Shown: positions 1 through 10,867, numbered from the stretch's first letter. The stretch: 64,000 nucleotides of DNA from Tremella fuciformis (GCA_032768795.1 CP136494.1:620001-684000); one strand, 5' to 3'. Notes: generated from the letters alone by a model not told the origin. Translations and numbers: made by a program.

Positions 1-947
1 CGCCCCCGGCAATACCGCCGACCGTCCATCGTCTTCTACAGGCCCGCCTGCACAAGCTGGCTGTCTCGCACATGCTGTCTCACCCCTCGTATGCCCTCTC
101 TCGACCGCTCGTGTCTCGTGTGGCCTTTCAGCTCGAGAAACAAGGCGCGGGGAAGCTCGCACGTTCCCTGCGATCCGCGATTCAGTCAATCGAAGTCCCT
201 CCCTTGACGGCAACATCACGTCTCCCGCCCAACCACTGGCAGTATCGCCCCATTCCTCTTCCTCCTTCTCAAGTCCAGCGCAAACATCCCCTATCCTCTG
301 CTGTCGTTGTCGACCCCCGCCTGACCGCATACTGGAACACCCACCTGTCCGCGTCTCTCCGCCAACCAGCCTCATCGGCAGGACAAGCAGGCGGCATGTC
401 CGCCGGACCGAGAAAGGTGCCGCGTCCTGGACCCGGCTTGCATCAACTACGAGACCTTCTTAACAAGATCTGCAAGTTGGAAAAGCACAACGGGTTCGTC
501 CCTGACGCCGTCACTGCGAATATCATACTCGGCTGCTGGCTCAGATGCATCGCGGGCGGGGAGAACGGTCGCACGCACGGTCTTTCACCGCATAGGGGAT
601 GGGGATGGAGGCTTGTTCGTACGGTCGACGGCTGGCGAGTCGGTTGGAAAGTCCGCAGCAGATCGATCATGGGAGAAGCGGAGCTGAGGGGGATGTTCGA
701 CATTGTCGCAAAAGTCATGGACACATCGACTACCGCCAGCTCGCCTGCGCGCCCGGCGGTCGAGTATGAGAGACACGTCCGGCCTTTCTGCCAAATGATG
801 GTGCGTGCTTTGCGCCAGCAAGGCGACCATGCCGGTGTTCACCGTGTACTGGAGTGGAAAGTCGACATCAAGGCGAGGTTGGAGGACGTGACACGGATGC
901 GGGGCGATCCCGATCGTATGGATTCCTCAGCAGCAGAGTTGTTGTAG
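1..947 (+). CDS. 3' part of an unrecognised protein-coding gene (5' end outside window)
   Basis: The frame is open from the window edge to TAG at 945-947. The first in-frame ATG is at 72, but the frame has no stop before it, so the gene very likely begins upstream. An acceptor-like ctacag ends at 41, so the last exon may start at 42. The visible ~290 residues are basic in the N-terminal half, with a helical stretch around 'LLNKICKLEKHNGFVPDAV' and 'ILGCWLRC', loosely reminiscent of the C-terminal part of PPR-like proteins. I do not recognise a definite family. The gene converges on the Trm9 gene, leaving only about 38 bp between the two stop codons. Confidence 0.55.
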   Translation, partial: PPAIPPTVHRLLQARLHKLAVSHMLSHPSYALSRPLVSRVAFQLEKQGAGKLARSLRSAIQSIEVPPLTATSRLPPNHWQYRPIPLPPSQVQRKHPLSSAVVVDPRLTAYWNTHLSASLRQPASSAGQAGGMSAGPRKVPRPGPGLHQLRDLLNKICKLEKHNGFVPDAVTANIILGCWLRCIAGGENGRTHGLSPHRGWGWRLVRTVDGWRVGWKVRSRSIMGEAELRGMFDIVAKVMDTSTTASSPARPAVEYERHVRPFCQMMVRALRQQGDHAGVHRVLEWKVDIKARLEDVTRMRGDPDRMDSSAAELL

Positions 948-985
948 CATGCCGTAGCATGGCAGGATAGTGCACTGCATATGCT

Positions 986-2089
986 TTACAGTACACCCAC
1001 TTGGCCCTCGATCCACCAATTGTCGGCTTCCCACCCTTCGGCGACGACCTGTAAATACTTTCCCGCTGCGTTGGGCGAGTCGCCGGAGAGTATGTGGAAG
1101 CCTTCCTCTGCTGCTGCGTCGAGGACGAGTTGCCTCAGCTCCCCTTGGACAAATAGGTGGTAGTATCGATGAAGCACTTGGGGCTCGAGTTGCTCCCCGG
1201 GCTGTAATCCGGCTTCCGAACCGGCCTCTGTTGCTCTCTGTAGACGTTTCGCATTCGGCTGATCACGCTGCAGGACCCACGGCACAAGCACGTCCTGCTC
1301 CTTCTTCCCTCGTCCACCGTCGACGGCCGTCGTCCCCGCGTCTCCGTCCAGCTCGTCTGGCGGCCGTGGCGCGAGCACTCCCATACGGCGTTTGCTACCT
1401 GCGCCTTGCTCGTACGCCCAAACGTAAATCAGAAACCGTCCACCTCCACCTCCTCTTCGTGACCCCTCTGCTTCTGCTGCCAATTGGCTGCCGGCCGGAT
1501 CTGGCGGGTCTAGCCTCAAGACCGACAGGAGAGTGCGGACGGCCGCCCGTCGCCGCTGCGTCGTCGACAAATGGTGGATGGCCGCTATGCTCATTGCAAA
1601 GTCCTGTCTCTCAGCCATACTCGTCTCGCTTCCCTGCAAGGGATAGGACCGACGAATACACCCGGGCGCCAGCACCGGTCGCACAGATCAGCACGCACCA
1701 CCGGCGGTCTCCCCCCTTGCGCTTGGGCTATGCTCAGCAAGCCGGCCGAGCGATCCAGGGCGACCACGTGCAGCCCGGCAGCGATCGCGGTGGGGATATA
1801 CTTGCCGTTCCCTGCGCCCGAGTCGAGGCCGATCGACCCGGGGGGCAACGAGCATAGAAAGGTCTCGACGATGGGCCATGGCTGGCGGAGAGACTTCAGC
1901 GACGTGGGACGCACGGGGCGGACTCACCTTGTACCGCGTCTGCGCAAAGTGTGGGGCGATGGCCTCGTACACGTCGTGCACCGATTCTTGCTCGGCTTGG
2001 GCAGGGCGGTCGAAGGGCCCGACGGGCACTGGGAGCGGTTTAGCCTTGCGCTGGGACGCCTCGGGTCTCGACGGACCCGCGCGGGCCAT
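986..2089 (-). CDS. TRM9: tRNA (carboxymethyluridine34-5-O)-methyltransferase, Trm9/ALKBH8 type
   Basis: A SAM-dependent methyltransferase that (by family) completes mcm5U at the wobble position of tRNAs, working with Trm112 in the cytoplasm. Exons are 2089-1928, 1881-1654 and 1603-986, joined in phase 0 by introns of 46 and 50 nt, giving 335 aa. Visible signatures are the N-terminal 'VHDVYEAIAPHFAQTRYK' followed by 'PWPIVETFL', motif I 'LDSGAGNGKYIP', the conserved 'DFAMSIAAIHHLST', and the C-terminal 'HRYYHLFVQGEL' ending in 'WWIEGQVGVL'. This order is diagnostic of Trm9 rather than generic methyltransferases. Motif I reads DSGAGNGK where many homologues have DVGCGNGK. The start at 2089 is the first ATG that gives a family-like N-terminus. 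The gene is divergent from the neighbouring TSC10. Confidence 0.9.
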
Positions 2090-2264
2090 CTGATCGGATC
2101 TGATCTCGACTGGCCTGGTCTGGTAGATTGACAGATGGGAGATGAAACGTTCTAAAGGCTCGGAATACCGGCGGCGTTCCTGAAGACGACTTTGACGTTG
2201 ATGAAATGGACGACCAACACTACTCGTCCTTGTTGTCTCGCACTTTTCTCTCGTCAAGCTCGAC
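2090..2264. promoter_or_regulatory. short bidirectional promoter between TRM9 and TSC10
   Basis: Only 175 bp separate the two divergent start codons, so both promoters and both 5' UTRs must fit here. I see no clear TATA box. The assignment rests on gene geometry alone. Confidence 0.5.
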
Positions 2265-3673
2265 ATGAGCTTCGGCTTTGAACACCTCACCTACTCGCAG
2301 TACTTACTCGCTGCTCTCCTGACTCTCCTCAGTGTAGGCGTCATGGGTCTTTTCGGCAAGAGCTCGTTCCAGCCCAAAGGCAAGGTCGGTTCCCCCGACT
2401 GTCGAGATGGTCCGGCGGATCCGGGAGCAGCTTGCGGCTGCCTAGTTGGGGAGACGAGCTGAGTTCAGGTGTGCTATGTCACTGGCGGGTCATCTGGCCT
2501 CGGGCGCGCACTCGCCAAGGACCTCCTCAAGCTGGGCGCGGCGGGCGTGACGGTCGTCGCGCGGGACGTCAAGCGGCTGCAGGAGACCGAGGACGAGCTC
2601 AAGGTGGGCAACGACTTGGTCTGGCGCGTACGCTGGCGGGTCGCGCTAATCCCAGTCCCTCGCCGCGCCCGACCAAACAGTGCAGAGCATCTCTTGCGAC
2701 CTCATGCAGCACCAGTCCTCCTCTGACGCGTTCGACGCCGCGACGTCGTTCCACGGTCGCGTCCCGGAGTACGTCTTCAACTGCGCCGGATTCTCCTTTC
2801 CGAGGTTCTTCATCGATGCGACGCCGGAGCAACTGCAGGAGGTACGCCGCCCCCTGCGCGCAAGGTTCTCGACGATGGGCTGATGGGCAGGGATTAGATG
2901 GGACCTACTGGGTCCAGGCGTGGACGGCGCATGTGGGTTCATCGCATTGCGAGGTGCCGGAGAGAGCTGAGCGCAGGCGGCAATCAAGAAGATGGTGGCC
3001 AATCGCATCAAGGGCAAGCTCGTCTTCGTCGGCTCCTTCCTTGGCTACACCTCGTTTGTAGGCTACACACCCTACTCCCCGGGCAAGTTCGCGCTCCGAG
3101 GTGCGTCTCCACACGCTGACGATACCTCCGTGCTGATGCGCGAGGCCTCACTGATGCTCTGCGCTCAGAGATGATCCTACACGACATCTCGGTTCACCTC
3201 TACATGTCGGGCGGGATAGACTCGCCCGGGCACGTCAACGAGCAGGTGGCCAAGCCGCGCATCACCAACAAGATCGAGGAGGGCGACACCATCATCTCTC
3301 CGGAGCAGAGCTCAGCGCTGCTCATCCGAGGTATGGCCTTGTCTCGGGCGACTTTTGCTACAAACGCTGAGGCACAGGACTCAAGAAGGACCAACATCAT
3401 ATAAGCACCATGTTCGTCACAGACCTCGTGCGCATGACGGCAAAGGGCGTCGTGCCAGGCAACAATGTCTTCACGGATTTCGCCTACTGGATCATGGGTG
3501 GTGTGAGCCGCATAGCACTTGTAAACGGCCAGACGCTGACGCCCTTCCAGTTCGGCGCCCCCATTTGGCGCATGATAACAGACTACCAGATCCGGCAGGA
3601 GAGGCCGCTGGTCCACGCCGAGCTGGAGCAGCGCGGCTTTTACGAGGTCACCCCGGGCGGCGCGCCAAAGTAG
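2265..3673 (+). CDS. TSC10: 3-ketodihydrosphingosine (3-ketosphinganine) reductase, SDR family
   Basis: NADPH-dependent reductase for the second step of sphingoid-base synthesis, on the ER membrane. Seven exons: 2265-2384, 2469-2603, 2656-2841, 2891-2932, 2977-3100, 3145-3330 and 3378-3673, giving 362 aa. The N-terminus carries a hydrophobic anchor ('YLLAALLTLLSVGVMGLF'). It is followed by the cofactor motif 'VTGGSSGLGRALA', 'VFNCAGFS' (the NAG-type motif), the catalytic region 'LVFVGSFLGYTSFVGY' and the YxxxK pair in 'YSPGKFALRG'. The C-terminal 'PGNNVFTDFAYWIMGGVSR' and following 'FGAPIWRMI' match the membrane-associated tail of KDSR/Tsc10 proteins. All junctions keep the frame with short GT..AG introns (42-84 nt). 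Confidence 0.9.
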
Positions 3674-3896
3674 AATACATACAAGTTACCAAGTCGAGTC
3701 GGGCGTCAACATCCCGTATGCATGTGTATACTCATCCACTTCACTGGCGGCATCTGTTGCTGGCTCGGCTTGTGTACAACACACGAGAGACGATGAATCA
3801 CTCGTATCAGCTCGCCTGTGCGGACAGATGACCAGGATGGAAGGTCTTGACCGTCGATGTCGAGGTCTGGACTTGTGTCTTGGGGCCTTCCTTCGC

Positions 3897-4494
3897 CTAT
3901 CCTCCCACACCACATCCCCCGTCCCGCTCATGCGTGTCGCGGCACACCATGTCGCACGCCCACTCACCACATCGCGCACACCGATACGCCCCCACATACC
4001 CGCAGCTCGAACAGAGATGTCGAGCGGGCGTGCTGGGTGTGGGCGCCACAGCATCCACGTACGGACAGCGCGGTTCGGCGGGCTGGGCGTCAGCTCTCCC
4101 AAATCCGCTCGTTGGACTCTGAGGCCGAGGCGTACCCACCAGCTCGTCCAGCCAATCCCGGAGGGTCTTTTTGTTGTACAGCACTCTGCGGACATTCGGG
4201 GTCTGTTTCTTTTTCGCGGGCGGCATAGTCGAAGGGATGATCGGCGCGGGAGGCACGAAGGACGATGCGGGGATGTCAGTGGGGTTGGTACGCTGTCCGT
4301 CAGCAACAGCGTCGGCGTCGACCTGGGAGTATGGAGGGTGGACGCACTTCCAGCTCGTCTAGCCGGCGCTGGAGCCTGCGGCGGCGAAAGTCATCGATCG
4401 CGTCTCGTCGTCTGTCTTGAATCGTGGGAGGGGCAGGGGCCGACGCGGCGGACGCAGTGAGTGGTGCGGGTGCGACGCGGGCAGCTGCTATCAT
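3897..4494 (-). CDS. VPS71: SWR1 chromatin-remodelling complex subunit, HIT zinc finger (Vps71/ZNHIT1)
   Basis: Nuclear subunit of the complex that deposits H2A.Z. Exons 4494-4348 and 4292-3897 (intron 55 nt, phase 0) give 180 aa. The first exon ends with the conserved arginine-rich helix 'RRRRLQRRLDELE'. The second carries 'KKKQTPNVRRVLYNKKTLRDW' (the Swc6/Vps71 motif) and a C-terminal HIT zinc finger with the ligand pattern CxxC (CSSC), CxxC (CARC), CxxxC and HxxxxxC in the last 30 residues, ending just after the final ligand. The start at 4494 is the first in-frame ATG; the frame is also open a little further upstream through 'LAREHAL', so a slightly different 5' exon cannot be excluded. 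Convergent with TSC10. Confidence 0.83.
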
Positions 4495-4570
4495 GAGCGC
4501 ATGCTCTCGTGCGAGGGTGATATGGCGCTGGACTTGCCAGGCTTCTTCTTGAATGGGGCCATGATGCGTC

Positions 4571-5271
4571 GCCTTGGGGACGTCTGAGGTAATATCAAAG
4601 AACTAGTGTCTTGACCCGTGAAATTCACGGGAACCCTAGCGTCTGCACCCGCGGCTTCAGGCAGTGAAAGCCCACCCGTGCACTTCGCCTTCGGGCTTTG
4701 CCCTCCGGCTACATGGTTCATATCATGAGCCACGTGGTTTGTCTCATCGTATTCTATTATGGTGCGGGATTCGGGTGTAGTCGGAGCGGTCGGAAAGGCT
4801 CGGATTGGGCTGTCAAAGGTAATAGCATTAGGGAAAGGACCTAAGGAAGACGCCCTCATTAAGCTAATCGGATTAGTAAAAGCCACATGGTTGCCACATG
4901 GTTTATCTCGGTCAATTCTCGGAGTCGTGTTCTTTTATTATAGTAGATCAATCATCATTCGAGATGGACCAGGACCTCCACTTTGTCCGTCCATCGAAGA
5001 ACACAACGACGAAGACAGCTCTCCCAACGGTGCACTCCGCCCCTGCTAGCCTACAAGGAGGGCTCTGCTGTTCATGCTGAGAGCCCCAGTCAACCTCAGA
5101 CCCCTGGGCCCGGTGTCAGTGGCGCTCTCCTCTTCTATGTGCCCCGACACCGCGGATAGTTCTGACCTGACCAAGACCAGGCTGATCGGCAGATACACCT
5201 GTCCGTCCCACCTGTGTCTTTCGTCTCGTCACTTGTGCCACTCGCAGCTTCGTCGTGCACACGCCAGCAGC
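4571..5271. other. gene-free stretch with repeat-like sequence
   Basis: No supported gene in about 700 bp. Base composition drops to roughly even GC, unlike the flanking genes. A near-palindrome (cccgtgaaattcacggg, 4616-4632) and short repeated words (ccacatggtt twice near 4885-4905) suggest an old mobile-element remnant, but there are no clear termini or target duplications. The right end must contain the promoter of the gene starting at 5272. Confidence 0.4.
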
Positions 5272-6028
5272 ATGTCCCGCACAGAGGACATCGTCGGGAA
5301 GCTCTTTGCGCGGAGCCCGCCACCACTCGAACCGGGTAAAAAGGTATACGACCCTTCGCTGACCCCTGCGATCTCCGGCCTGAAGGAGCACAAGTATGTC
5401 AAAGCGGGTGAGCTACGGGCCAAGAGATCGTGATGCCGGCCAGGGGAGCAGCGCTGAGGTAGAGCGCTTCACCTTGCCAATGACGATATCCACCACTGTC
5501 ACCTCATCGCCCAGGACAACGAGGGGGTCAGTGTCCTTGCCTCGACCTGGCATGCGATGCGAGGGGGAGAGATTGCTGAGATGCAGGACCCAACAGCCGA
5601 CATGCTGCATGCGACTCTGCACCGGAGAGAGGGTGAGTGATCCGGCGCCGAGCGTCGTAGTCAAGGATGAGGCTGATTCGACGCAGGCGATTACTGGAAC
5701 TCAAAGTAGTACGTCTGGCCATGGCCCTCCTCATTTCTCTTCGATGTCACAACGGGGCTCGGCAGGCTGCCGCCGCTACGCTACAGGCGACCGAGCAGCC
5801 TGCCTGCCAACCCTCCATCTCGCGCTGAATTGTATACTGACTCTTGACAGCTGGTGGTCGCATGTCCGCAAACATCCGCTGATACCTTCCTCTGCCGGCG
5901 CCAAGTCGTTCGTCGACGCGTGTGAGAGAGAAGCAGGGAGCGGGTCGGCAGAAGAGACCCAGTTGCGCGAGAGGCAGTGGGAAGAGCTGAAGCAATTGGT
6001 GGTCTGGACGAGGGAGAATTGCCAATAG
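5272..6028 (+). CDS. conserved fungal protein of unknown function (146 aa)
   Basis: Five short exons: 5272-5407, 5465-5526, 5587-5632, 5687-5705 and 5851-6028. They join in frame to a 146-residue soluble protein with no signal peptide. The pattern 'LANDDIHHCHLIAQDNEGD', 'MLHATLHRREGDYWNSN' and 'WWSHVRKHPLI' looks strongly conserved and resembles uncharacterised fungal proteins with an 'HRREGDYWN' core; I cannot assign a function. The fourth exon is only 19 nt. Its intron 4 (145 nt) is about three times the local average. The assignment of exons rests on this motif and on the total length being divisible by three. Confidence 0.72.
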
Positions 6029-6410
6029 GCCAAGCGACAACATAGCGTTGGCCGAGTTGTATCGCCGCTGTGCTTAATGTATCGCGTGAATCTGCTATCC
6101 CCACTCCTGCCGCCCTCCTCATCAGCTTGTCCAGCCAGCCCGAGTAGTCTAGACAACCGACAAGTCGGGTGACAATACGAGGACAGTCAGACAGTATGTT
6201 CCCTCGGCGATCGGCTCGTGTCCTCGGCGCTCCGGTCCACCCAAAAAGTCGATTTTGACTCTGATTCATACTTTATCACCCCTCTCTGTACCACTTTGCA
6301 TCGTCGTCTGATACCTCCCCCATCGGCCAGGAGGACCACGACTAGGCAAGGATACCCGCCAAGCTCGCCTGACTTTGCTTGCATTCGAGACCAGCTACTG
6401 GCTGATCACC
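6029..6410 (+). promoter_or_regulatory. upstream region of FLX1
   Basis: 382 bp between the stop of the 146-aa gene and the carrier start codon, both on the plus strand. It must hold the terminator of the former and the promoter of the latter. Nothing more specific is visible. Confidence 0.35.
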
Positions 6411-7758
6411 ATGTCAGCTTCGGTGGTCAATACCCCGTCCCTCTTTGGCGATGCCTCCATTGTCAGGCCCCTGCGTCTGTGCCAGGAGGAGCTCGCGCAG
6501 CTGACAATTAGGACCATGCCGTCGCAGGCTTCGGCGCCGGGACAGTGGCCACCCTCGTCATGCACCCCTTAGACCTTGTTAAGATCCGATTTCAGCTCGC
6601 CGAAACGCCTCGCCATCCGCCGTCGTCGTACCATGCCCAACCCACCGCAGGACCTTCCCGCCTGCCCCCGCCTCCTACACCGAGATCGAGCATTCTTGCA
6701 GAGGCGAGCCATAGTATGGCTCGCAAACGACCGGGCTTCGGCCGGGCGGTCTACGGCGCGCTGGAGGACGCGGTCAAGGCGGACGGGTGGAAAGGCCTGT
6801 ATAGGGGCCTCGTGCCGAATCTAGTCGGTGGTGCCGGCAGCTGGGGTCTCTACTTTCTTTTGTGCGCCCGAGTCTCCACCGCACGCGGGTGAGCGAGGTT
6901 GTGAACTGACAAGCAGCTACAACATGATCAAGAAGCAGATGCAGATGCAGCACGGCGACCCGGCCTACCGTACGACCAGCGCGCAGCACCTGCAGGCCGC
7001 CGCCGAGGCGAGCGCCGTGACGGCCATGCTGACCAACCCCATCTGGGTGGTCAAGACGCGGATATTCGCCACTGCAAAGCACGATCCGAAGGCATACCGG
7101 GGTCTGTGGGGTGGGTCGCGCCGCCCTGTAACCCGAGGCTGGGCTGACGGCGCCAGACGGGCTCCGCTCGATATACCGCACCGAGGGCCTGCGCGGCCTG
7201 TACAAAGGCTCTCTCCTGGCGCTGGTCGGCGTGAGCAACGGCAGCATCCAGTTCGCGACGTACGAGGAGATCAAGCGCCGGCGGACGGACATCAAGCGCA
7301 GGCTGTACGACAAGCACGGTCGGCCCTGGCGCGTGGAGGACGAGAAGCTCGTGAGTTGCAGCTTGCAGCCACCGCTCCGTGTGCCTGCGCTCGCTCGTCA
7401 GCGGTTCAGCAATGGGGGAGCGCACTCACGGCAGACCAACACCGAGTATATCCTCGCGTCCGGGTCCTCCAAGTTCGTCGCCATTGCCCTCACGTACCCC
7501 TATCAAGTCGTCCGCGCCCGCATACAGAACGCCCCTGCGACCGTTCGCGTCCAAGGAGCTGCACCAGCTCCGCGGCTGACCATTCCCATGGTCGTCTCCT
7601 CTGCGTGGCGCAACGAGGGCATCCTGGCCTTTTACAAGGGCCTCGGGACAAATGCCCTACGTATTTTGCCGGGGACTTGTACGACCTTTGTCGTCTATGA
7701 GAACCTGGTTTGGGCGTTCAGGGCTTTGGCAGTGAGGAGGGAGAGGGAGCTCAAATGA
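6411..7758 (+). CDS. FLX1: mitochondrial FAD/folate carrier, SLC25 family
   Basis: Inner-membrane carrier of the Flx1/SLC25A32 branch, moving FAD (or folate) across the mitochondrial membrane. Exons: 6411-6461, 6512-6861, 6917-7110, 7157-7350, then a last exon ending at 7758. The three carrier repeats show the signatures PLDLVK, PIWVVK and PYQVVR; 'TYPYQVVRARIQ' in repeat 3 and 'TNPIWVVKTRIF' in repeat 2 are typical of the FAD/folate subgroup. The last intron is ambiguous: acceptors at 7401 (51-nt intron, 381 aa) and 7434 (84 nt, 370 aa) are both in frame, and the intron has no in-frame stop, so retention would also be tolerated. Substrate is inferred from family only. Confidence 0.88.
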
Positions 7759-7951
7759 GCGATACCCCTTCTAAACATACTTTCATCTTCGCATAACACA
7801 CCACACATATCAAGCATAGCATAACATCGCATCGCATCCATAGCAACGCTCGCCTTCATCTTTCTCGCGCCATCCCGACCGACATGGCATCTATAGACGA
7901 CGATATGCATAATGCTCGTAACACACACACAGCCCGAGATCTAAATGTCCG

Positions 7952-10344
7952 CTACTCGCTGGTGCCAACGACACCGCACTCCTGTGCAAAGTCTATCTCG
8001 CCAATGAGCGTCTGTAGCGCCGAAACGAACGTCGCCAATGGACAGAGTCCCTGTTCGTCATCGGGACAACCGTTGAGTCCAGTCAGGGGTACGGCGGCGT
8101 CGTTCAAGATCATCCGGACTTGCTCCTCCTCGTCGGTGTTGCCGCATGACAGCACCTGGATCTGCATGTTCGTCGCAAAGGGGACAATCCTACACCTGTC
8201 AGCGCAAGAGGATTTGCTGCGACTGGCGACGCACTTTGATGAGATGAACGATCGGTTCTTTGGTATCTTATCGAGCGGTGGCACGCCGCTCTCGGCGAAT
8301 GTGGTCAAATTCATCGTGGGCAGAACTGTGGTCAGTCACGGTGCTCACGGTAATGAACAACACCCACGCAAGGCAAACACCGTGTCGTGTGTGAAATCTA
8401 TGTTGCTGGGCTGATCAGAGCACGCAGATGAGGGAAGAAAGGGACGAACATGGGGTCATTTAACGGAAAATGCACGTCGTCGTGGAAGCTCGAGTTAGTG
8501 GTTGAGTTGAACTGGGTCAACCGGGCTGCACATCAGCTTTACTCAGTCAGGGCACCGAATCACTGACTGTGCGTCAGACGCGAGACCAGTTCCTGCACCC
8601 ATCCAATGCCCTGCGCCTTGGCTAGAGGAAAGCCAAACGAGGCATAGTACCACCAGGTAATGTCCATACGGTACTCGTATCCCTTCCACTCCTTCTGCGA
8701 AAATAGGTCGCAGAACTTGGAGTATCCCAGGGCGACCGTCTGACGTTGACCCAGGTACCATCACACTCGGTCCAGACGTACCTCATATGCACACATTTCC
8801 ATCTGTCCGTCAGCGAAGACCCGGACCAAGGACGAGTCATGCTGACCATCAATGCCGTATCGCGGAATGTGAGGTCGTACCCTGATATCTGCTCAGACAA
8901 GCGAGAGTGAGCGTCCGCCAGGAATACAGAGTCCCATTGGGCCAATTTGGAAGGTAGCTGGGTATTGCCAGTGTGATTCTCCGCCTTGCACTGGAGGTCG
9001 GCGATGCGAACGCCCTCTGTTTAGAGTGACTCACGACCTGCCACGGAGCGAGGGTACAATTGAAGCCCGGCGCCTCAATCATGACCTCCAGGTTATACTG
9101 GTCCTCCACCGGAATTCCAAAGAAGCCTGGCTATGAGCACCGTGGAAGACGGCAAATTCGAAGCCAACCTGCTGCAAAATTCTGGGCCGACTTGAGCATG
9201 CGACTATCTGTGAGCAACCTGACTGGGCTTGAAGAGCCCTTGAACTTGCTCCTGCGACTCGGTCCGGAAAACTGGGAGGCGGCCATCCATCTTGTCAAGC
9301 AGGTACCCGTACTTGACGCGTGCAGCCACGCCGAGGTTATCTTACGGTGAGGACGTGTCTACAACAGACGAGTAGCTCACAAAGTTGACTCCGACCGAAA
9401 GGTGTCAACACCTCTGATCCGAGTTTGTACTCCCAATGATTCAGAAAGGCTAGATCCCCAGATGATTTGAATTTTCCAGTCGCCTTGGCAGCCTTCAGCC
9501 GGCCAACAAGGCCACTGACGCCATTCTCGTCGGTGGTCGGATATCTCCACGATAAGCTCTTTGAACTTGGACAGCCTCTTGGACCCACCTCGCACCGTGC
9601 CTCTGGAGCCAGTGCAAGCTCCTCAATTCGCAGTGATCCGGCACCAATCCGTCGGTCTCTGGCAAGCCGTGCGAGTCTACCGAGTAGTAGGGCGAGAGGT
9701 TGCCCCAGTGTTGCATGATGCTGAAGCCCGAGGTGGTCTTTTGTTGTGGCGGCAGGAGAGGAGCCACGGCAGTGTGTATCGGTTGAGCGGGGGCAGTCGC
9801 CAGTAACGCGGCTCTGGCATGTCAGTTGGATCTGACCGATTGGTATCCGTTGCTAACTCTTTCCCCGTTGGGGTGGGTCCGGCATACCCGATGCTGGTCA
9901 TGAGCCTGGGCTGACAATTGTATTCAGTCCCCACTTTGTGGGGAACGAGGCGGGATCCGGTTTCACTTTGCCCGGTACGAGGCCCTCGAGCCACTCTTGC
10001 CAGTCTGAAGGCACTTTGTCCCACTGGTCCCACTGCTGCACCTTCCTCAGCCCCCGCTCGCCGAACGCACACGTCGCCAGCGCCAGCGCCAGGAGAGCGA
10101 GCAGGATACCTAGACACGCGCAAGATAGGCGCCGTCGTAGCCTCGCTCTCCCGTGCGTGCCATCGGGAGAGTAGTGTGTCGCGGGCGTCTTCAAGGGAGA
10201 CGGTAGCTGAGGGAGGTGGGAATCGTAGGTAGGAAGCAACGGAGATGAGTCGGATGTGCTGGGATGGGCGAGGTCGGGTAACTCGTAGTCTTCGGCTTGC
10301 TCTACGTCGTAGCGAAGCCTCTCTTCTCCACGAGGCTGCGACAT
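7952..10344 (-). CDS. membrane-anchored histidine acid phosphatase / phytase-like
   Basis: Branch-2 histidine phosphatase that hydrolyses phosphomonoesters. Fourteen exons (10344-9935, 9893-9858, 9813-9589, 9544-9381, 9340-9250, 9203-9169, 9126-9035, 8990-8847, 8802-8782, 8739-8568, 8525-8450, 8405-8368, 8325-8235, 8189-7952) total 610 aa. The catalytic RHGARYPT lies near residues 220-227 and the distal proton-donor motif 'DFTHDTVFA' near 492. 'FPTNIGYAGPTPTGKE', 'HWGNLSPYYSV' and 'EGYEYxxDxxWWYY'-like signatures confirm the family. Instead of a signal peptide it has a ~73-residue charged N-terminus and one hydrophobic segment (about 74-94), implying a type II membrane anchor with the enzyme outside or luminal. 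Intron 5 (9249-9204) is GC..AG; exon 9 is only 21 nt. Confidence 0.88.
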
Positions 10345-10867
10345 CGTTCTGTGATGGTGCTCTCACTTGTCCACCAAGCTGGACGAGAGGAGGAAGAAGA
10401 GTCAACCCTGAACACCCAATTGATCCACTTTCCGCCGGAAGTGGCAAGGATTGGCGATGAGAGGGTGGCAAACGATAGTGGGTGTCATTTCTGGTTTCAA
10501 GGCTTGTTACGATTCGCCCTCATAAATGACACCCCAATTAGTAACAAGAAGTCGAATTCGACATAGCCTAATGCAAGGGATTCTAAATTCTCGACTTGAA
10601 TGCTAACAAGGGTGTAATGCATTGTTAGAGGGAGAGCCCCAGAATTACCCCCTATGGTAAATTTCCTAACAACCAGCGCCTAAGATAAGAGCCGGTCGAC
10701 AGAGAGAGGTTAGAAATGACACCCACTGATGTTGACAGCCGTTCGATTGGTGACGGACGTAATAGTCGAGCTTGTCTGAAGAACTAACAAGCATGCGCTA
10801 CATGGTGTGCATAGAGCCGGCCCCCTCAGGAGAAGAATATTGCTGTACAACTCGCCTCCCGTCAATG
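10345..10867. promoter_or_regulatory. promoter region of the acid phosphatase, containing a MITE-like insertion
   Basis: 523 bp between the start of the phosphatase (10344) and the stop of the dioxygenase gene (10868), both on the minus strand. The middle half is occupied by the inverted-repeat element described separately; nothing else is recognisable. Confidence 0.4.
10477..10727. mobile_element. MITE-like element with perfect 16-bp terminal inverted repeats
   Basis: AGTGGGTGTCATTTCT at 10477-10492 and its exact reverse complement at 10712-10727 bound a 251-bp non-coding block that is more AT-rich than its surroundings. Inside are further short inverted repeats (CTTGTTAC 10503-10510 with GTAACAAG 10541-10548) and a third copy of the terminal motif core (AAATGACACCC at 10524). 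The bases gat flank both ends, a possible 3-bp target duplication. No transposase is encoded. Its position is about 130 bp upstream of the phosphatase ATG. Confidence 0.6.

Noticed and set aside
970..2131. Plus-strand frames of 186-295 codons
   Set aside because: Antisense to TRM9, whose exons carry unmistakable methyltransferase motifs.
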